Positions 1 to 10,408 of a DNA stretch of 64,000 bases are shown here, one piece after another; within the stretch, counting starts at the first letter, position 1, and each line of letters begins with the position of its first letter. This DNA is from Vandiemenella viatica (taxonomy: Eukaryota > Arthropoda > Insecta > Orthoptera > Morabidae), in assembly GCA_031002005.1 (NCBI GenBank), contig JARYHS010011408.1, positions 215,856,473 to 215,920,472 on the forward strand, written 5' to 3'. A program made the translations under genes and the position numbers. The notes under the pieces are model-generated. The model ran no database searches. It saw only the letters and a list, made by a program, of their open reading frames with translations, and was not told the origin of the DNA.

Positions 1-505
1 GGACCCACGTTTTTTGGTATCGCAGGAGTTGGAGGGGGCGCAGAGAAGGGCTGCTAAATTTGTCTCTGGAAATTACCGAAGAACACAATCTGTAACTAAT
101 ATGACAAAGGAGCTGGAGTGGGATTCATTGGAAGACAGGAGGAAGGTGAAGAGAGTCATGGGAGTTTACAACGCGTATATTGGTGATAAGGCATGGGAAG
201 ATACAGGTGGCAGAATTGAGAGTTGCGTGGAAGGGTAAAGATGACCATAACCACGAATTGGCACTTGATTTCAAACATAATGGTGTGGGAAAATGTTTTT
301 GTGGAGAAAGGTGTAAGGGATTGCAATAAATTACAAAGAGAAATAATGAATAATTTACCAAAAACACTGAGAAAATTTAAAGCTCAAATTAGTAGAGGGG
401 GAAAAGTATGTGGGAGGAGGAAAGCACAGAAAGACGGGTGTGTAGGGACATTGCCGCCGGAGCAGGCGCTCAATCGCAATTGTATCAACTATTTATTTAT
501 TTTAT
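1..505 (+). mobile_element. LINE-A 3' fragment (non-LTR retrotransposon tail)
   Basis: The frame at 14-238 and a second frame from about 223 to 400 together encode the C-terminal part of a LINE ORF2. Visible landmarks are an E-x-x-QRRAAKFVSGNYRR block, then TKELEWDSLEDRR, and in the shifted frame RDCNKLQREIMNNLPKTL. These match the segment downstream of the reverse transcriptase in jockey/CR1-like LINEs. A frameshift at about 225-240 splits it. The 3' tail (about 430-475, a CCGGAGCAGGCGCTC block) also occurs, on the opposite strand, at 31993-32050 and 37797-37845, which defines the family. The copy enters from the left window edge, so its 5' end is unseen. Confidence 0.8.
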
Positions 506-1112
506 CGGTTAGCCCACTAAGGAGCGGCTGGAACAATTAATTTCCATTGTCCTTTTATTCTTCTTGCTGTTCTTCTTATCCTCCCAAAACCTCCTCATCC
601 TTTCACTGTGGGCTATCTCTGTCTTATGTCCATGCATGTCTGAGTTTAAGATTTTTTGCTGTTGGATTTTAGGGGCAAATTTATGTGAAGTGATTAACTG
701 TTTATATATTCTGCGTGTTGATGTTGGTAGGTCTAGGTTGACTTCTGCAAGTTCCTTCTGGGTTTCTATAAGCCAGCTTGATTGTTTGTGTGGGTCCGTT
801 GACAGTGTGGAAGATTTTCTTGGTCAGTCGCCAGTTATCCATTCGTGCTATATGTGCATAGAATGTCATGCATCTTTTCTTTGCGGGTGAGGTGAATCGC
901 TCGATCACTAAATACAGTTCTTCTGAGCTATTGCGCATCCATATGCCGTTTTCGATCTTTGGGCCGAATATTTTTCTCAGCATATTTCTATCTTTTCGAT
1001 TCTTTTGACATCTACAGTTAATGACGATGTCTCCGTCGCATACAGTGCTCCTGGAAGAACGACGGTGTGGTAGTGATGGAGTTTGGCTTTGGTAGAAAGT
1101 TATTTTTTGTCG
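506..1112 (-). mobile_element. LINE-B 3' fragment, RTE-like C-terminus, frameshifted
   Basis: On the minus strand, residues in the frame 702-1142 read LRKIFGPKIENGIW, then KKRCMTFYAHIARMDNWRLTKKIF. This is the conserved post-RT region (ILRKILGP ... RLQFYGHIxRM ... RLTKKI) of a common arthropod LINE type. A second minus-strand frame upstream (about 1000-1090) carries a VVLPGALYATETS piece (normally VLPxxLYGSET), so the copy is frameshifted. Towards position 545 a minus-strand RMRRFWEDKKNSKKN-like piece continues the C-terminus. It abuts the LINE-A fragment tail to tail. Confidence 0.7.
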
Positions 1113-1140
1113 TAAGTCGTCATCATTATCGTTGTGGACC

Positions 1141-1560
1141 ATCTCCAGTTTCCCGGGTGTGGTTTACGAGCCTTGGTTTTTATAGACGATTGTTCTCCAC
1201 CTTTTCCTGTCCAGAAAGGTTTCTCTGTCTGTGATGTACTCCCAATTCCAGCCTTTTCTCTCTACGTCCTCCTTCAGTTGGTCTGTCCATCTTCTTCTTG
1301 GTCTTCCCACTGGTCTTTTGCCCAGTATCCTTTTTTCCAAATAAGTTTTTGGCAGTCTTTTACTAGTCATTCTCTTCACATGCCCAAACCACCGAAGTCT
1401 TGATGACTTAAGTCTCTCTTCCATGGATTCCCTTAGCTCTTGGTTTGATCTAATTTCATCATTCTTTGTGCGGTCAAGTCTAGTTTTCTGGAGGGCCGTT
1501 CTAAGAAACTTCATTTTTCGCAGTTTTTCTGTGCGGGTTTTGTAGGACTATTTCTCAGTT
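1141..1560 (-). mobile_element. LINE-C 3' fragment (ORF2 C-terminus)
   Basis: The minus-strand frame 1164-1514 (116 codons) contains KFLRTALQKTRLDRTKNDEI, then SRLRWFGHVKRMTSKRLPK, then GKRPVGRPRRRWTDQLKEDVER and WNWEYITDRETFLDRKRW. This is the typical tail of a non-LTR retrotransposon polyprotein (RLRWFGHVxRM and GRPRxRWxD blocks). The reverse transcriptase domain itself is absent. The segment is uninterrupted, so it is less decayed than the LINE-B piece next to it. It is not a host gene, although such pieces are often mis-annotated as one. Confidence 0.8.
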
Positions 1561-1573
1561 CCAGTATTCTCAA

Positions 1574-1590
1574 TTATTATTATTATTATA
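1574..1590. repeat. (ATT)n microsatellite
   Basis: About five to six ATT units follow the upstream end of LINE-C. Confidence 0.8.
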
Positions 1591-1599
1591 TTACAACCG

Positions 1600-2400
1600 C
1601 TTGTCGTTCTGCAAGATCATCCTCTAACCACTGCTCCTGCACCGTAGTAGCGTCCTCTGTCCTAACCATGACACGGTACGACAAACAAGATTCTGTCCTG
1701 CTCGAATTCCCTCACATGGCGATACTTTGACGTCGACGAAGCATGCGGACAGACACTTAGTTGTACCTTTCCACATCGTCTGACGCCTCTGCACGTATTG
1801 AGCGTGGCATGACACTGACATATCCGGTTACAGGAAAGAGGGCGCTACTGGGCCTATGTGGACGCCGTACATCTGCAATCCTGATTACTTATTATGGTTC
1901 CACGGTTTCACACATCCTACGATTTTGGAGTGATTCAGATTATTTCTTCTGGGTGTTGGAAATCTCACAAACAGTAATGTATTTAAAATAATTATAGCCA
2001 CCGCTTAATTTGCTTAGAACGTGCGACATACCAAATGGTTACTAAATCGTCTTCGAAGCACCACCGTTGAGCTTGCACTTTGTATCTAACTTGACATTGA
2101 CGGAGGCAACTGTGGAAGCCTTCGCTTGAAACCTTCGGCTCTTCGAACGTCTCATTACAAATCACGGCGTCAATTGTTCCGAAACATGTCGTGAAACTGT
2201 TGTCAATACATATTCTTTAGTCCAGCGATTTTCAAACTGTTTTCCTCGAAGATACGACAGGTGCTCTGTAGGAAGAATATTAAAAAATTAATTTTAATTG
2301 AATCAAATATATCATAAAAAATCGAAAGTGAGTAGTAAGATAATATTATCAGTTCTGCTTTCTTCTCCATAGTTTACTTTCTGTTTGCCCACAATACTTT
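1600..2400. other. No recognisable feature
   Basis: Mixed-composition DNA. Short frames occur on both strands near 1624-1991 but show no known domain, and I could not match them elsewhere in the window. Confidence 0.5.
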
Positions 2401-2401
2401 T

Positions 2402-2458
2402 CAGCCTCTAATTACGTCGACGGTGTAAAGTCGTAAAGTCACAAGGAAAACAGAAAAC
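2402..2458 (+). repeat. SINE-A tail relic
   Basis: A CCTCTAATTACGTCGACGGTG block followed by a GTAAAGTC block matches the 3' tail shared by the SINE-A copies at 14431-14672 and 23675-23918. The tRNA-like head is missing. Confidence 0.55.
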
Positions 2459-3019
2459 ATTTAGCATGCCAAAGCGCTCGTACCGTCTGGGTGCTGTTGA
2501 CACATGAAAGAATGTTACAGCATTCAAAATTATTCCTGAAGTCTTGTTAATACTTGATCGACCTTTATTTTTGTCATCAGCATGGACTTACAATTCCGAA
2601 GACTGACCAGGGAGAGCAACTAATTGATTTCATATCTGTTGAGCTAATTGTGCTTTCCGGCAATACGTATTTAACCCCCAATTTGTATTGGAAAAAATGT
2701 TTTTGTAAATCTTAAGGAGTTTGGTCTATGTGTTTCTCCTTGATGAAGAAATAAGTTATCCTTTCTTAGAAGCAGTTTTGTCCTTTTCATAACGTTTCAT
2801 TTCGAATTGGAGGATTTACGAAAAAAATGAATGCTAAATTTGAGTGTTGAGATAATTACTTGATAATTTATTTAAGATTAAATTTAAATGAGACGAAAAT
2901 TGGGCGTACTGTTTTATATGTTATTACAAAACGCTGTTTTTCGTTATTTTAAATTTTTAGTTCCAACATATGCCAGGATTTTATTTTTACGCGACGAAAA
3001 AAATGATTATGATGTAGTA

Positions 3020-4130
3020 TAATATAATATAATAAACTATCCTATTATATAAAACGCTAGCGTGGCGTCTGCATGCGTCGTCTATAGCTGCTACTCCTAT
3101 TGGTTAGAGAACGGCCAATCATCAACCACCATATTACATTCGTACCACCATCTCTCTTTTCGTTTATTTAGTACGTTCGATTAAATTTACATATTGCTTT
3201 TTATTTATCTACGACAACCAGATGGAGAAATTAATGTAAGGAGAAGGGTTTTCATTATTTACGCTATTTTATCTGCCTCAGTTGTAAGCACCAGGTTAAA
3301 CCATAAACTAAGAATTTTTTGGCACGCGATAAGAAACAATGAAGCTTATTAAAAATTCAGAGAATCGTACATACGTAATCGCGGCATGTATCACTCAAAT
3401 AAATAACAGTTATTCGTTTTCGAAATTATAGTCTGTCATCTAACGTAAAATGCATTTATTTATGTCAGATCCTAAACAAGTGCTCTGATAATCTATCCAG
3501 AGTAACGTATTCATATAACGAAATATATAATTAAGAATGATTCTTTTTCTTACAAGCTTTTTCAGAATGAATTCCTACTGCCACCATAGGTGATACCCAT
3601 CATTATTCATATGAGGGTAATAGAAGCTATGATTTTCGAACCCAATATTAGTGGAGGTTGTGGTTAAGTTTACCAGAATCACAACTGACTCATTTAGTTA
3701 CAGCATAATTCACTCAAAAATAAGTTTTACAAACCAATTAAACTGCTTTCATAAGTGCCATGTTACTAAAGATATTAATTAATGCGGGTGGAAGTAGTTT
3801 CATATTTAACGTGCTGAATTGTGCCTGGACCAGGAATAAAACTGATATTACATGGATAGCAAAAGTATTTGGGATTCCTAATCTGATTTAATTTCATTGG
3901 TTCTTTACTTCCGGTGTCATTAATTCAGTAGAAGATACTACTATATGTAGAACATTGCAAAATCAAGGTCATTAGCATTATGTAATATCAGTTCCGTATA
4001 ATTAACCCACTGCAAAAAAAAAAAAAAAAAAAAAAAATGAACTGCCAGAATACTGCATTCAAACCGTCATTTTTGACGGGCTCGAAGCTAGTGATTATAA
4101 TGTATTATGTTCATTGCTAAAGCTGTCTAA
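3020..4130 (+). repeat. Repeat R-D, copy 1 (large noncoding repeat)
   Basis: The block 3285-3590 aligns with 26860-27150: both carry AAGAAACAAT, an AAGYTTATTAAAAA block, TCAAATAAATAACA and AAAATGCATTTATTT in the same order and spacing. A head segment at 3056-3120 (TTGGTTAGAGAACGG) matches 25480-25510, and a tail at 4066-4125 (TTGACGGGC, then AGTRATTAT) matches 27157-27210. The matches are collinear, so this is probably one element of at least 1 kb with indels between copies. No coding capacity was seen. The TATATAA-type head is compatible with a Helitron-like element, but that is a guess. Confidence 0.6.
4014..4037. repeat. Poly(A) run
   Basis: 24 consecutive A inside repeat R-D copy 1. It may mark the 3' end of a lost retroelement. 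Confidence 0.8.
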
Positions 4131-4425
4131 GTTGTAGCTGAGACTAAACATGATAAAAAAAAATATTGCATGCCATGGCTAATAATTTAAAACGCAATCT
4201 CCACAGTTGCCCCCATGCATTAATGCCTGGCACCGAATGACTGTACGGAACCGAATGAAAACCTGCAACTCAATCAATATCCAGACCAGAATCAAATGCT
4301 CTGAGCCGAATAAATCTTTCCTCACTGAGGTTACATTTGCATCATCCTCCTTACATGATCCGAGCATCAGGCAAACGCGAACCTCGTTTATTCGCCATGA
4401 ATACTAATTCACATGTTGGTTAATA

Positions 4426-5631
4426 CACTGAAGAGCCAAGGAAACTGGTATAGGCATGTGTATACAAACACAGAGATATGTAAACACTCAGAGTACGGCG
4501 CTGCAGTCGGCAACGCCTTTATAAGACAACAGGTGTCAGTCGCAGGAGTTAGATCTGTTACTGCTGCTACAATGGCAGGTTATAACGATTTAAGTGAGTT
4601 TGATCGTGGTTTTATAGTCGATGTACGAGAGATGGGACACAGCATCTCCGAGGTAGTGATGAGGTGGGGATTTGCCCGTACGACCATTTCACGAGTGCAC
4701 CGTGAATATCGGGAATCCGCTAGAACATCAAATCTCCGACATCGCTGCGGCCGGGAAAAGATCCTGCAAGAATGTGACCAATCGGCGACTAAAGAGATTC
4801 GTTCAACGTGACAAGTGCGACCCTTCTGTAAATTCCCGCGGATTTCAATGCTGGGCCAGCAACAAGTGTCAGCGTGCGAACCATTCAACGAAACATCATC
4901 GATATGGGCTTTTGGAGCCGAATGCCCACTCGTGTACCCTTGCTGAGTGCACGACACAAGGCTTTACGCCTCGCCTGGGCCCGTCAACACCGACATTGGA
5001 CTCTTGATGATTCGAAACATGTTGCCTGGTCTGGCGAGTCTCGTTTCCAATTGTATCGAGCGGATGGACGTGTACGGGTATGGAGACAACCTGCTGAATT
5101 CATGGACCCTGGACGTCAGCAGGGGACTGTTCAAGCTGGTGGAGGCTCTGTAATGGTGTGGGGCGTGTGCAGTTAGAGTGACATGAGACCTCTGATACGT
5201 CTAGATACGACTCTGACAGGTGAAACGTACGTACGCATTCTGTCTGATCACCTGCATCCATTCATGTCCATTGTGCATTCCGACGGACTTGGCCAATTCC
5301 AGCAGGACAGTGCGACCCCCCACACGTCCACAATTGCCACAGAGTGTCTCCAGGAACACTCTTCCGAGTTTAAACACCCTGCTGGCCACCAAACTCCCCA
5401 GACATGAACATTATTGGGCATATCTGGGATGCCTTGCAACGTTCCGTTCAGACGAGAGATCCACCCCCTCGTACTCTTACGGATTTGTGGACAGTTCTGC
5501 AGGATGCATGGTCTCAGTTCCCACCAGCACTACTTCAGACATTAGTCGAGTCCATGTCACGTCGTCTTGCGGAAGTTCTGCGTGCTCGCTACATATTAGG
5601 CAGGTGTACCCGTTTCTTTGGCTCTTCAGTG
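4426..5631 (+). mobile_element. Tc1-like DNA transposon, complete ends, inactive
   Basis: Terminal inverted repeats are visible: 4426 CACTGAAGAGCCAAGGAAAC and, reversed, GTTTCTTTGGCTCTTCAGTG ending at 5631. The element is flanked by TA at 4424-4425 and 5632-5633, the target duplication of the IS630-Tc1-mariner superfamily. At 1206 bp it is close to the usual length for a complete Tc1-like element. The transposase inside (next entry) is broken by frameshifts, an internal stop and catalytic substitutions. This is a fossil copy of a type I recall as common in orthopteroid genomes. Confidence 0.9.
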
Positions 5632-5637
5632 TATTAA
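4572..5637 (+). pseudogene. Tc1-like transposase, decayed
   Basis: The start is ATG 4572 (MAGYNDLSEFDRGFIV). The N-terminal half is a helix-turn-helix DNA-binding region (SISEVVMRWGFARTTISRVHREY). A frameshift near 4745 moves the frame through RRLKRFVQRD, and another near 4870 leads into RTIQRNIIDMGFWSRMPTRVPLLSARHK. The DDE core follows: WSGESRFQLYRADGRVRVWR, then QFQQDSATPHTS (Asp codon 5306-5308), then MNIIGHIWDAL. Family members normally have Asp where the glycine of WSGES stands (5033-5035) and Glu where the glycine of IIGHIWD stands (5416-5418), so two of three catalytic acids are lost. A TAG at 5175-5177 and an indel between the last two catalytic positions also break it. Confidence 0.85.
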
Positions 5638-5940
5638 ACACTTGGTATTCTTTTATTCGCTATCCACCTTCGCGCGTAGGTTACTTGCTGAGTTTCAAGT
5701 CTCATTGGATAATATTACATATGTTATTTGATATTTCATAGCTTACCCACTCTAGGCTACTCTGCCCAGTTCTCCAAAATAACACAGTACCCCATGATTT
5801 ATAGGTGTTACTGCATTATTGAAATTACCTTAATGTCTCTTTTTCACAGCATGGCATTTCCGTCGCCTTGATTGTATTCTAGTTTCAGCTAACAAGGTGC
5901 ACTCAGCCGTACTTCTGTTAGACCTTTTCGAAACTGTACC

Positions 5941-6306
5941 GAGCGTGGTGGGTGAACGGTAACGCTGTGACCTCTCATTCGGAAAGACACGTGTTCGAAT
6001 CCCCATCCGGACATAAAGATTTCGAGAATGGAGATATGTGACATTGCTGATGTCCGGAAGTTTCGCAATGATCTTGCAGATTCGAGTTAGTAAGAGACCT
6101 GATGAAGACAACAGAGGACGTTTTCGCAACATTGCCATCGTTTAAAGAAAATATCCGGCTGCGAACCCTAAAAAATGTTGCACCAAGATTTCGATTTTCC
6201 ATGGTTTCCCCGAAATCACTGTAAGTGGTTCTATGAAAAGACCATGGCCGAATTCCTTCCAGTTCATTTCAACCCAGTCCTTTTCCGCCTTAAATTATCA
6301 CGCCGT
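5941..6306 (+). mobile_element. SINE-A with a nested 159 bp insert
   Basis: The tRNA-like head lies at 5941-6014: a GCGTGGTGGGTGAACGGTAA box-A region and GTGTTCGAATCCCC as box B. The body (TTTTCCATGGTTTCCCCGAAATCACT, split here by the insert boundary) and the CGCCGTCGACCTGGC tail continue at 6186-6306. The same head, body and tail occur uninterrupted at 14431-14672. The A and B boxes are the internal RNA polymerase III promoter of tRNA-derived SINEs. Confidence 0.8.
6026..6184 (+). mobile_element. 159 bp insert in SINE-A, flanked by a 10 bp duplication
   Basis: AAGATTTCGA occurs at 6016-6025 and again at 6185-6194, exactly where the SINE-A sequence is interrupted, so the intervening 159 bp is an insertion with target-site duplication. 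It contains CCTGATGAAGACAACAGAGG at 6098-6117, similar to the minus-strand CCTGATGAAGACAGCAGAGC of the fold-back element at 23960-24149. The family is unknown to me; a Penelope-like origin is possible. Confidence 0.6.
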
Positions 6307-6323
6307 CGACCTGGCACAAAGCC

Positions 6324-6326
<3 letters not shown>

Positions 6327-6362
<36 letters not shown>
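6327..6362. repeat. (AG)n microsatellite
   Basis: About 18 AG units directly after the SINE-A tail, probably grown from the SINE 3' end. Confidence 0.9.
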
Positions 6363-6366
<4 letters not shown>

Positions 6367-7778
6367 CATGCTTTAGTGTACGTTCGCACAAGAAGTGAAA
6401 CTTCAATGGGTGATACACACTTTTTTCTGTGTATTTTTAATGTCTTTTATTTCAGACTCAAGTGGACGAAAGATATTATCGTTATTGTATTTGTTCAGTA
6501 AATTGGAACTTTTTCCATGTTAGTCTTGTATAGAAAAGAAAATTATTAAGAAATTAAAGCACACTTCGCTAGAGTATTGTCTGTATTTTATGTTTGGAGC
6601 TTTTATAACTTGGACAAAATTATCTGGTACCCGTTTTTTACCATGAAAAGGATGCGAGAGACACCAGCAAAATAAATTTTTTATTTGGAACAAATAACAC
6701 TATTTTATTACGCATATATTTACAGATATTGTTATTATACTTTTATAATCAAAGCTTTATGGTAACTGAAATAGGAAATATGTTTCACAGTAAATACGAT
6801 CTACCGTTTAATATTAGCTAAAGTGACAGCGAGCTCTATCGTAGCCGCTTGCTTCAAATTACCGTTTAGTGCACATGCGTGGAACGTTAAGTACGCATTT
6901 AACTCGTAACGCTAAAAAATTCCCTACCGTGCTCAAAGACGTTTCACTTTACCGAGCTACTGGGATCTCTGGCTGCCGTTCTATTGTTTTCTTGCATTCT
7001 CTTCTACGTGAATTAATTCTCGTTTCGATGCGCAAAAAAAACCTCTGCCAGAGGACTCTGCCTGGCGAAATTTAATGGAGAAATCACTGATAATGATAAT
7101 TAAATATTCTAACAGATAAGAGTAACAGCCACGTGGAATGTTACATACTGTATGAGGCAAGTTCGAAAAATATATGTAGTTTAGCTGGCTTATGAACTCG
7201 AATAACCTTCTTCATTGCCATTCATAGAAATGGACGACGCTCTGAACTGCAATTCACCTAAGAACTTCCGCTATCTAAAGATCGTAGAGTCTCGTAAATG
7301 GAAATGAGTATGTATCAGTGTATCAGTCTTCAACTTTGGAAGAGGGAGCGTGGGGGAGTGGGGGTTCCTGAAGCTCTTGTTATCGGTTAGGTAGCAGTTC
7401 GATGACGTGATTGGCTTGTCGGCACTGCTGGGAGTTGCACAAGTTTTGCAATTGGCCTTTGCATGGAGTCGAGCTTGTCTCCAATCTGCCGACACAGCTT
7501 AATTAAGGGTGGCGGGATGTTAGGTGTGCGGGGGTGGGTAGAGGGGGCGGGTCCCTCGCTCGATACTGTTCTCGCCGCTGCGGAGCAATGTGATTCCACG
7601 CAGCGCAGCGTCGGAGCAGCCAACCACGTCACATAAGGCTGTGCCCTAATGATTTCTCGCGCAGCGACTTTTAATTATCTCTAGGTTGAAATCCTTTCGT
7701 AGCCACAACCGGAGAAAATGAAGAAAAACGGGCAGGTAACAAATCTTTTCCGCTTAGTTCCAAAGGTGTTAAGGTCGA
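6363..7778. other. No recognisable gene; GC-rich patch at its right end
   Basis: 6363-7480 is A+T-rich with no family match. 7490-7650 is locally G+C- and CpG-rich, with GGGGGCGGG at 7550 and several GC-rich 10-mers, but has no supported reading frame. Confidence 0.45.
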
Positions 7779-7787
7779 CATGGTTGC

Positions 7788-8668
7788 TGGGATAGAGAAA
7801 TATAAAGATATATCGATAAATATCGTATCGATATTTACAAAAAATATCGATAAGTATCGAGGGAAAAATATCGATAAGTATCGAGGGAAAAATATCGATA
7901 AGTATCGAGGGAAAAATATCGATAAGTATCGAGGGAAAAATATCTATAAGTATTGAGAGAAAAATATATATGTCGATATATCGATTATTTTTCCCTAAAG
8001 CCAGTAATTTTCTAAAAATAATCCCATAATATTTCAGAAAATTGGAAAATAAAAGACGTTTAAAAGTAGATAAATGTTTGTGTAATTTCCACAATCAATC
8101 AAACCAGTATTCATTTGATGTCCTTCAATCTATTCCTGTTGCTCGGTGCCGCCAAGTATTTCGGACGACACAGAAGAGGCTTTGTATATCAGATACTTCG
8201 CAACGCTTTACCTTCTATTCATCAATGGAAAAAGCCAATTGAAAACATAAGCTGTAAATTTAGGTCAACACTTAACTTCACAACACGGTTGCTTAATCAG
8301 TATTCTTCAACTTGATTGAAAATAATCTAAACGTTAACATTCAAATATGTTAACAAAAAAATGATGACGTTCATGTAAACCTATTAAAATTTAACTTTTT
8401 TAACCTGTTAACCGTTGATAAAAAATTAAATTACGACGAATTCACTTTTTTTTTTAAGATGCGATCAGATCAGGTATGTAAGAATATTTATCCAATATAT
8501 ATGCCACACGTAAAATTAGATACTGATTTGCGTTCGTAAAAAAATATCTAATTGCTACTTAAAATTAATACTTCAAATAAGATATCGTTTTTAGATATAT
8601 CGAGAAAAAAAATATCGACGGTAAATATAGATTATTTTATGAAAAATATCGATACATCGATATATGTT
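7788..8668. mobile_element. AT-rich hAT-like element with TATCGATA subterminal repeats
   Basis: Both ends are built of overlapping TATCGATA-type palindromes (7805-7990 and 8583-8665). The interval is bounded by the direct repeat ACATGGTTG at 7779-7787 and 8669-8677, consistent with an 8-9 bp target duplication. Many hAT elements carry such subterminal ATCGAT repeats as transposase binding sites. The outermost bases do not show a clean CAG...CTG terminus, so the superfamily is uncertain. No transposase frame was recognised. Confidence 0.5.
7840..7959. repeat. 24 bp tandem repeat, five units
   Basis: Unit AAAAATATCGATAAGTATCG plus AGGG. Units at 7840, 7864, 7888 and 7912 are identical; the fifth (7936-7959) differs at three positions. 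On the minus strand this reads as a repeating eight-residue SILIDIFP frame, which is a by-product and not a gene. Confidence 0.95.
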
Positions 8669-8689
8669 ACATGGTTGGAGAAGCTGAAA

Positions 8690-9220
8690 GACCCAGGGAG
8701 CATCTGCTTTGAGTGAGTACTAGGAAGGAGGTTGAGGTAAACAAGGCTTGACTTAATTTCCTTAACATAATTATGTGAGCATTAATGTTTTTAAGACTCT
8801 CAAAATATGGGATGGCTTTTATACAGTGAAAAAGGCAGGTAATTGTAACCTTAACGTTAACATGGAGTTGCATGATCTGAAGTTACAGGAATTAATGCGG
8901 CGAGTCACTCAATTGTCCCTCTATTATGTTGTTTTACATCTGAAATGCCTTAAAACTTATTAAATCCGCTACCCCACGGTCGATGCCCTCGTCCCGGTAG
9001 CCATAAACGCGCAACCCCAGGAACGAATCTCACAACTCTCTTGCGCCTTTAGGTTTCTTTGACTTCGATGTCTTATTTCTACCTCTCACTATTTTAAAGT
9101 CGTTGGCTGTGGAAGTGAACCACCTTTGGGTGGTTGTGAATAACCTGTTGAAGTCACAGTAATGTTATGGATATGTCTATAGAGAATTAGCTATTTGAAG
9201 TCCCTAAAGTCACTACTTTT
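8690..9220. other. No recognisable feature
   Basis: Unique-looking DNA between the hAT-like element and the minisatellite. Confidence 0.45.
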
Positions 9221-9229
9221 AAACATGTC

Positions 9230-9408
9230 TATCAGTTTGTCCGCCTGCAGTCCGTTTGTCCGCCTGCATTCAGTTTGTCCGCCTGCAGTCAGTTTGTCCA
9301 CGTCACACGTGCAGTCAGTTAGTCCGCGTGCAGTCAGTTTGTCCGCCTGCACTCAGTTTGTCCGCCTGCATTCAGTTTGTCTGCCTGCAGTCAATTTGTC
9401 CATTTGTC
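9230..9408. repeat. 19 bp minisatellite (CAGTTTGTCCGCCTGCAGT)
   Basis: Roughly nine to ten head-to-tail units of CAGTTTGTCCGCCTGCAGT, with AGT/ATT/ACT variation at the end of the unit and one aberrant unit near 9299-9320. The open frames crossing it follow from the repeat. Confidence 0.9.
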
Positions 9409-9419
9409 CGTTCGCTCGT

Positions 9420-10408
9420 TTGTTCCGGTCTCGCGCAAAAACTACTTATATGATTTTTGTAGTTTTAACTGTTTGAAATCTTAGTGTCCGAGTTAATATG
9501 CGAGGTATCTTTCGTCGCTTTACGTCAACTGACAATTTTAATGTTTCCTATCTATTAAGCTCTTAATTTTGTTACGACCTGAAGAATAAACGTGTCACTT
9601 ATATCTTTTCAAGAAACCATCATAATTAGAGAACTAACAACGATGATTTGCATGTCGACGAGTAGAAAACAAATTGGTGAAAATGTCTTTCCGTGTTATT
9701 CGCCTTAATTTGATGGGATTTCCCCCCCCCCTCTCCCCATACTATCAATACATACACTAGTGTTGAATTTTAGCGTCTAAGATTTTAATATAAATCTTTT
9801 TACTTTTAAAGGAGAATGGTGTAGTACATATTTAATCTTGCTGCAGTTATTGTCCATCATGAATTTTTCTTTAAAGTGTTAGCTCAAGGCCACGGAAAAA
9901 GACAATTGAAAGACTACCTACGGTTCACAGGAAGGTGCAAGGAATAAAACATTCAATGTATAACATTTCGCACTCCTCGAAAACCTCAAAGGAATACCTC
10001 AAATGAGGGACAAAAAGTTTTATTTAAGAGACAAAGGTAACCTTATGGACGCAGACAGATGTGAGAACATCGTGTATATTTTCTATTTCCATTGATGCTT
10101 CTATTGTATTCATACCGTTAGTTGAATAATATCAGCTACCAAGATTTTATTAAATCGATTTAATGTACTGTATTTGCAATGTATTTGACTATATTTGCAT
10201 TTACAGTAGACTGCCAAACTGGCAAATAAGTATTAAAAAGCCATATTCTCTATCAAAAAATATTGTCAGTGATACCCAACATTATTAACCGGTTTCATAT
10301 TTGTGTTGAAGCAAACTGTTGATTGCAAAGTCGCCAACCTAGTTAGTGATCGATAGACCTTGCTATCGTACGCTAATGACACCGAAACTACGGACGTTTG
10401 TGGTAATA
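9420..10408. other. No recognisable feature before the gap
   Basis: A+T-rich, no domain or repeat family match seen. Confidence 0.45.

Noticed and set aside
7840..7959. CRISPR-like array
   Set aside because: Units are directly adjacent with no spacers, in an insect-type genome.
7681..8094. Minus frame with repeating SILIDIFP residues as a repeat protein
   Set aside because: It is the translation of a 24 bp AT-rich tandem array inside a transposon-like element.
9195..9476. Open frames over the 19 bp repeat as a repeat-protein gene
   Set aside because: Two overlapping frames are open because the repeat lacks stops in them; there is no start context or conservation.
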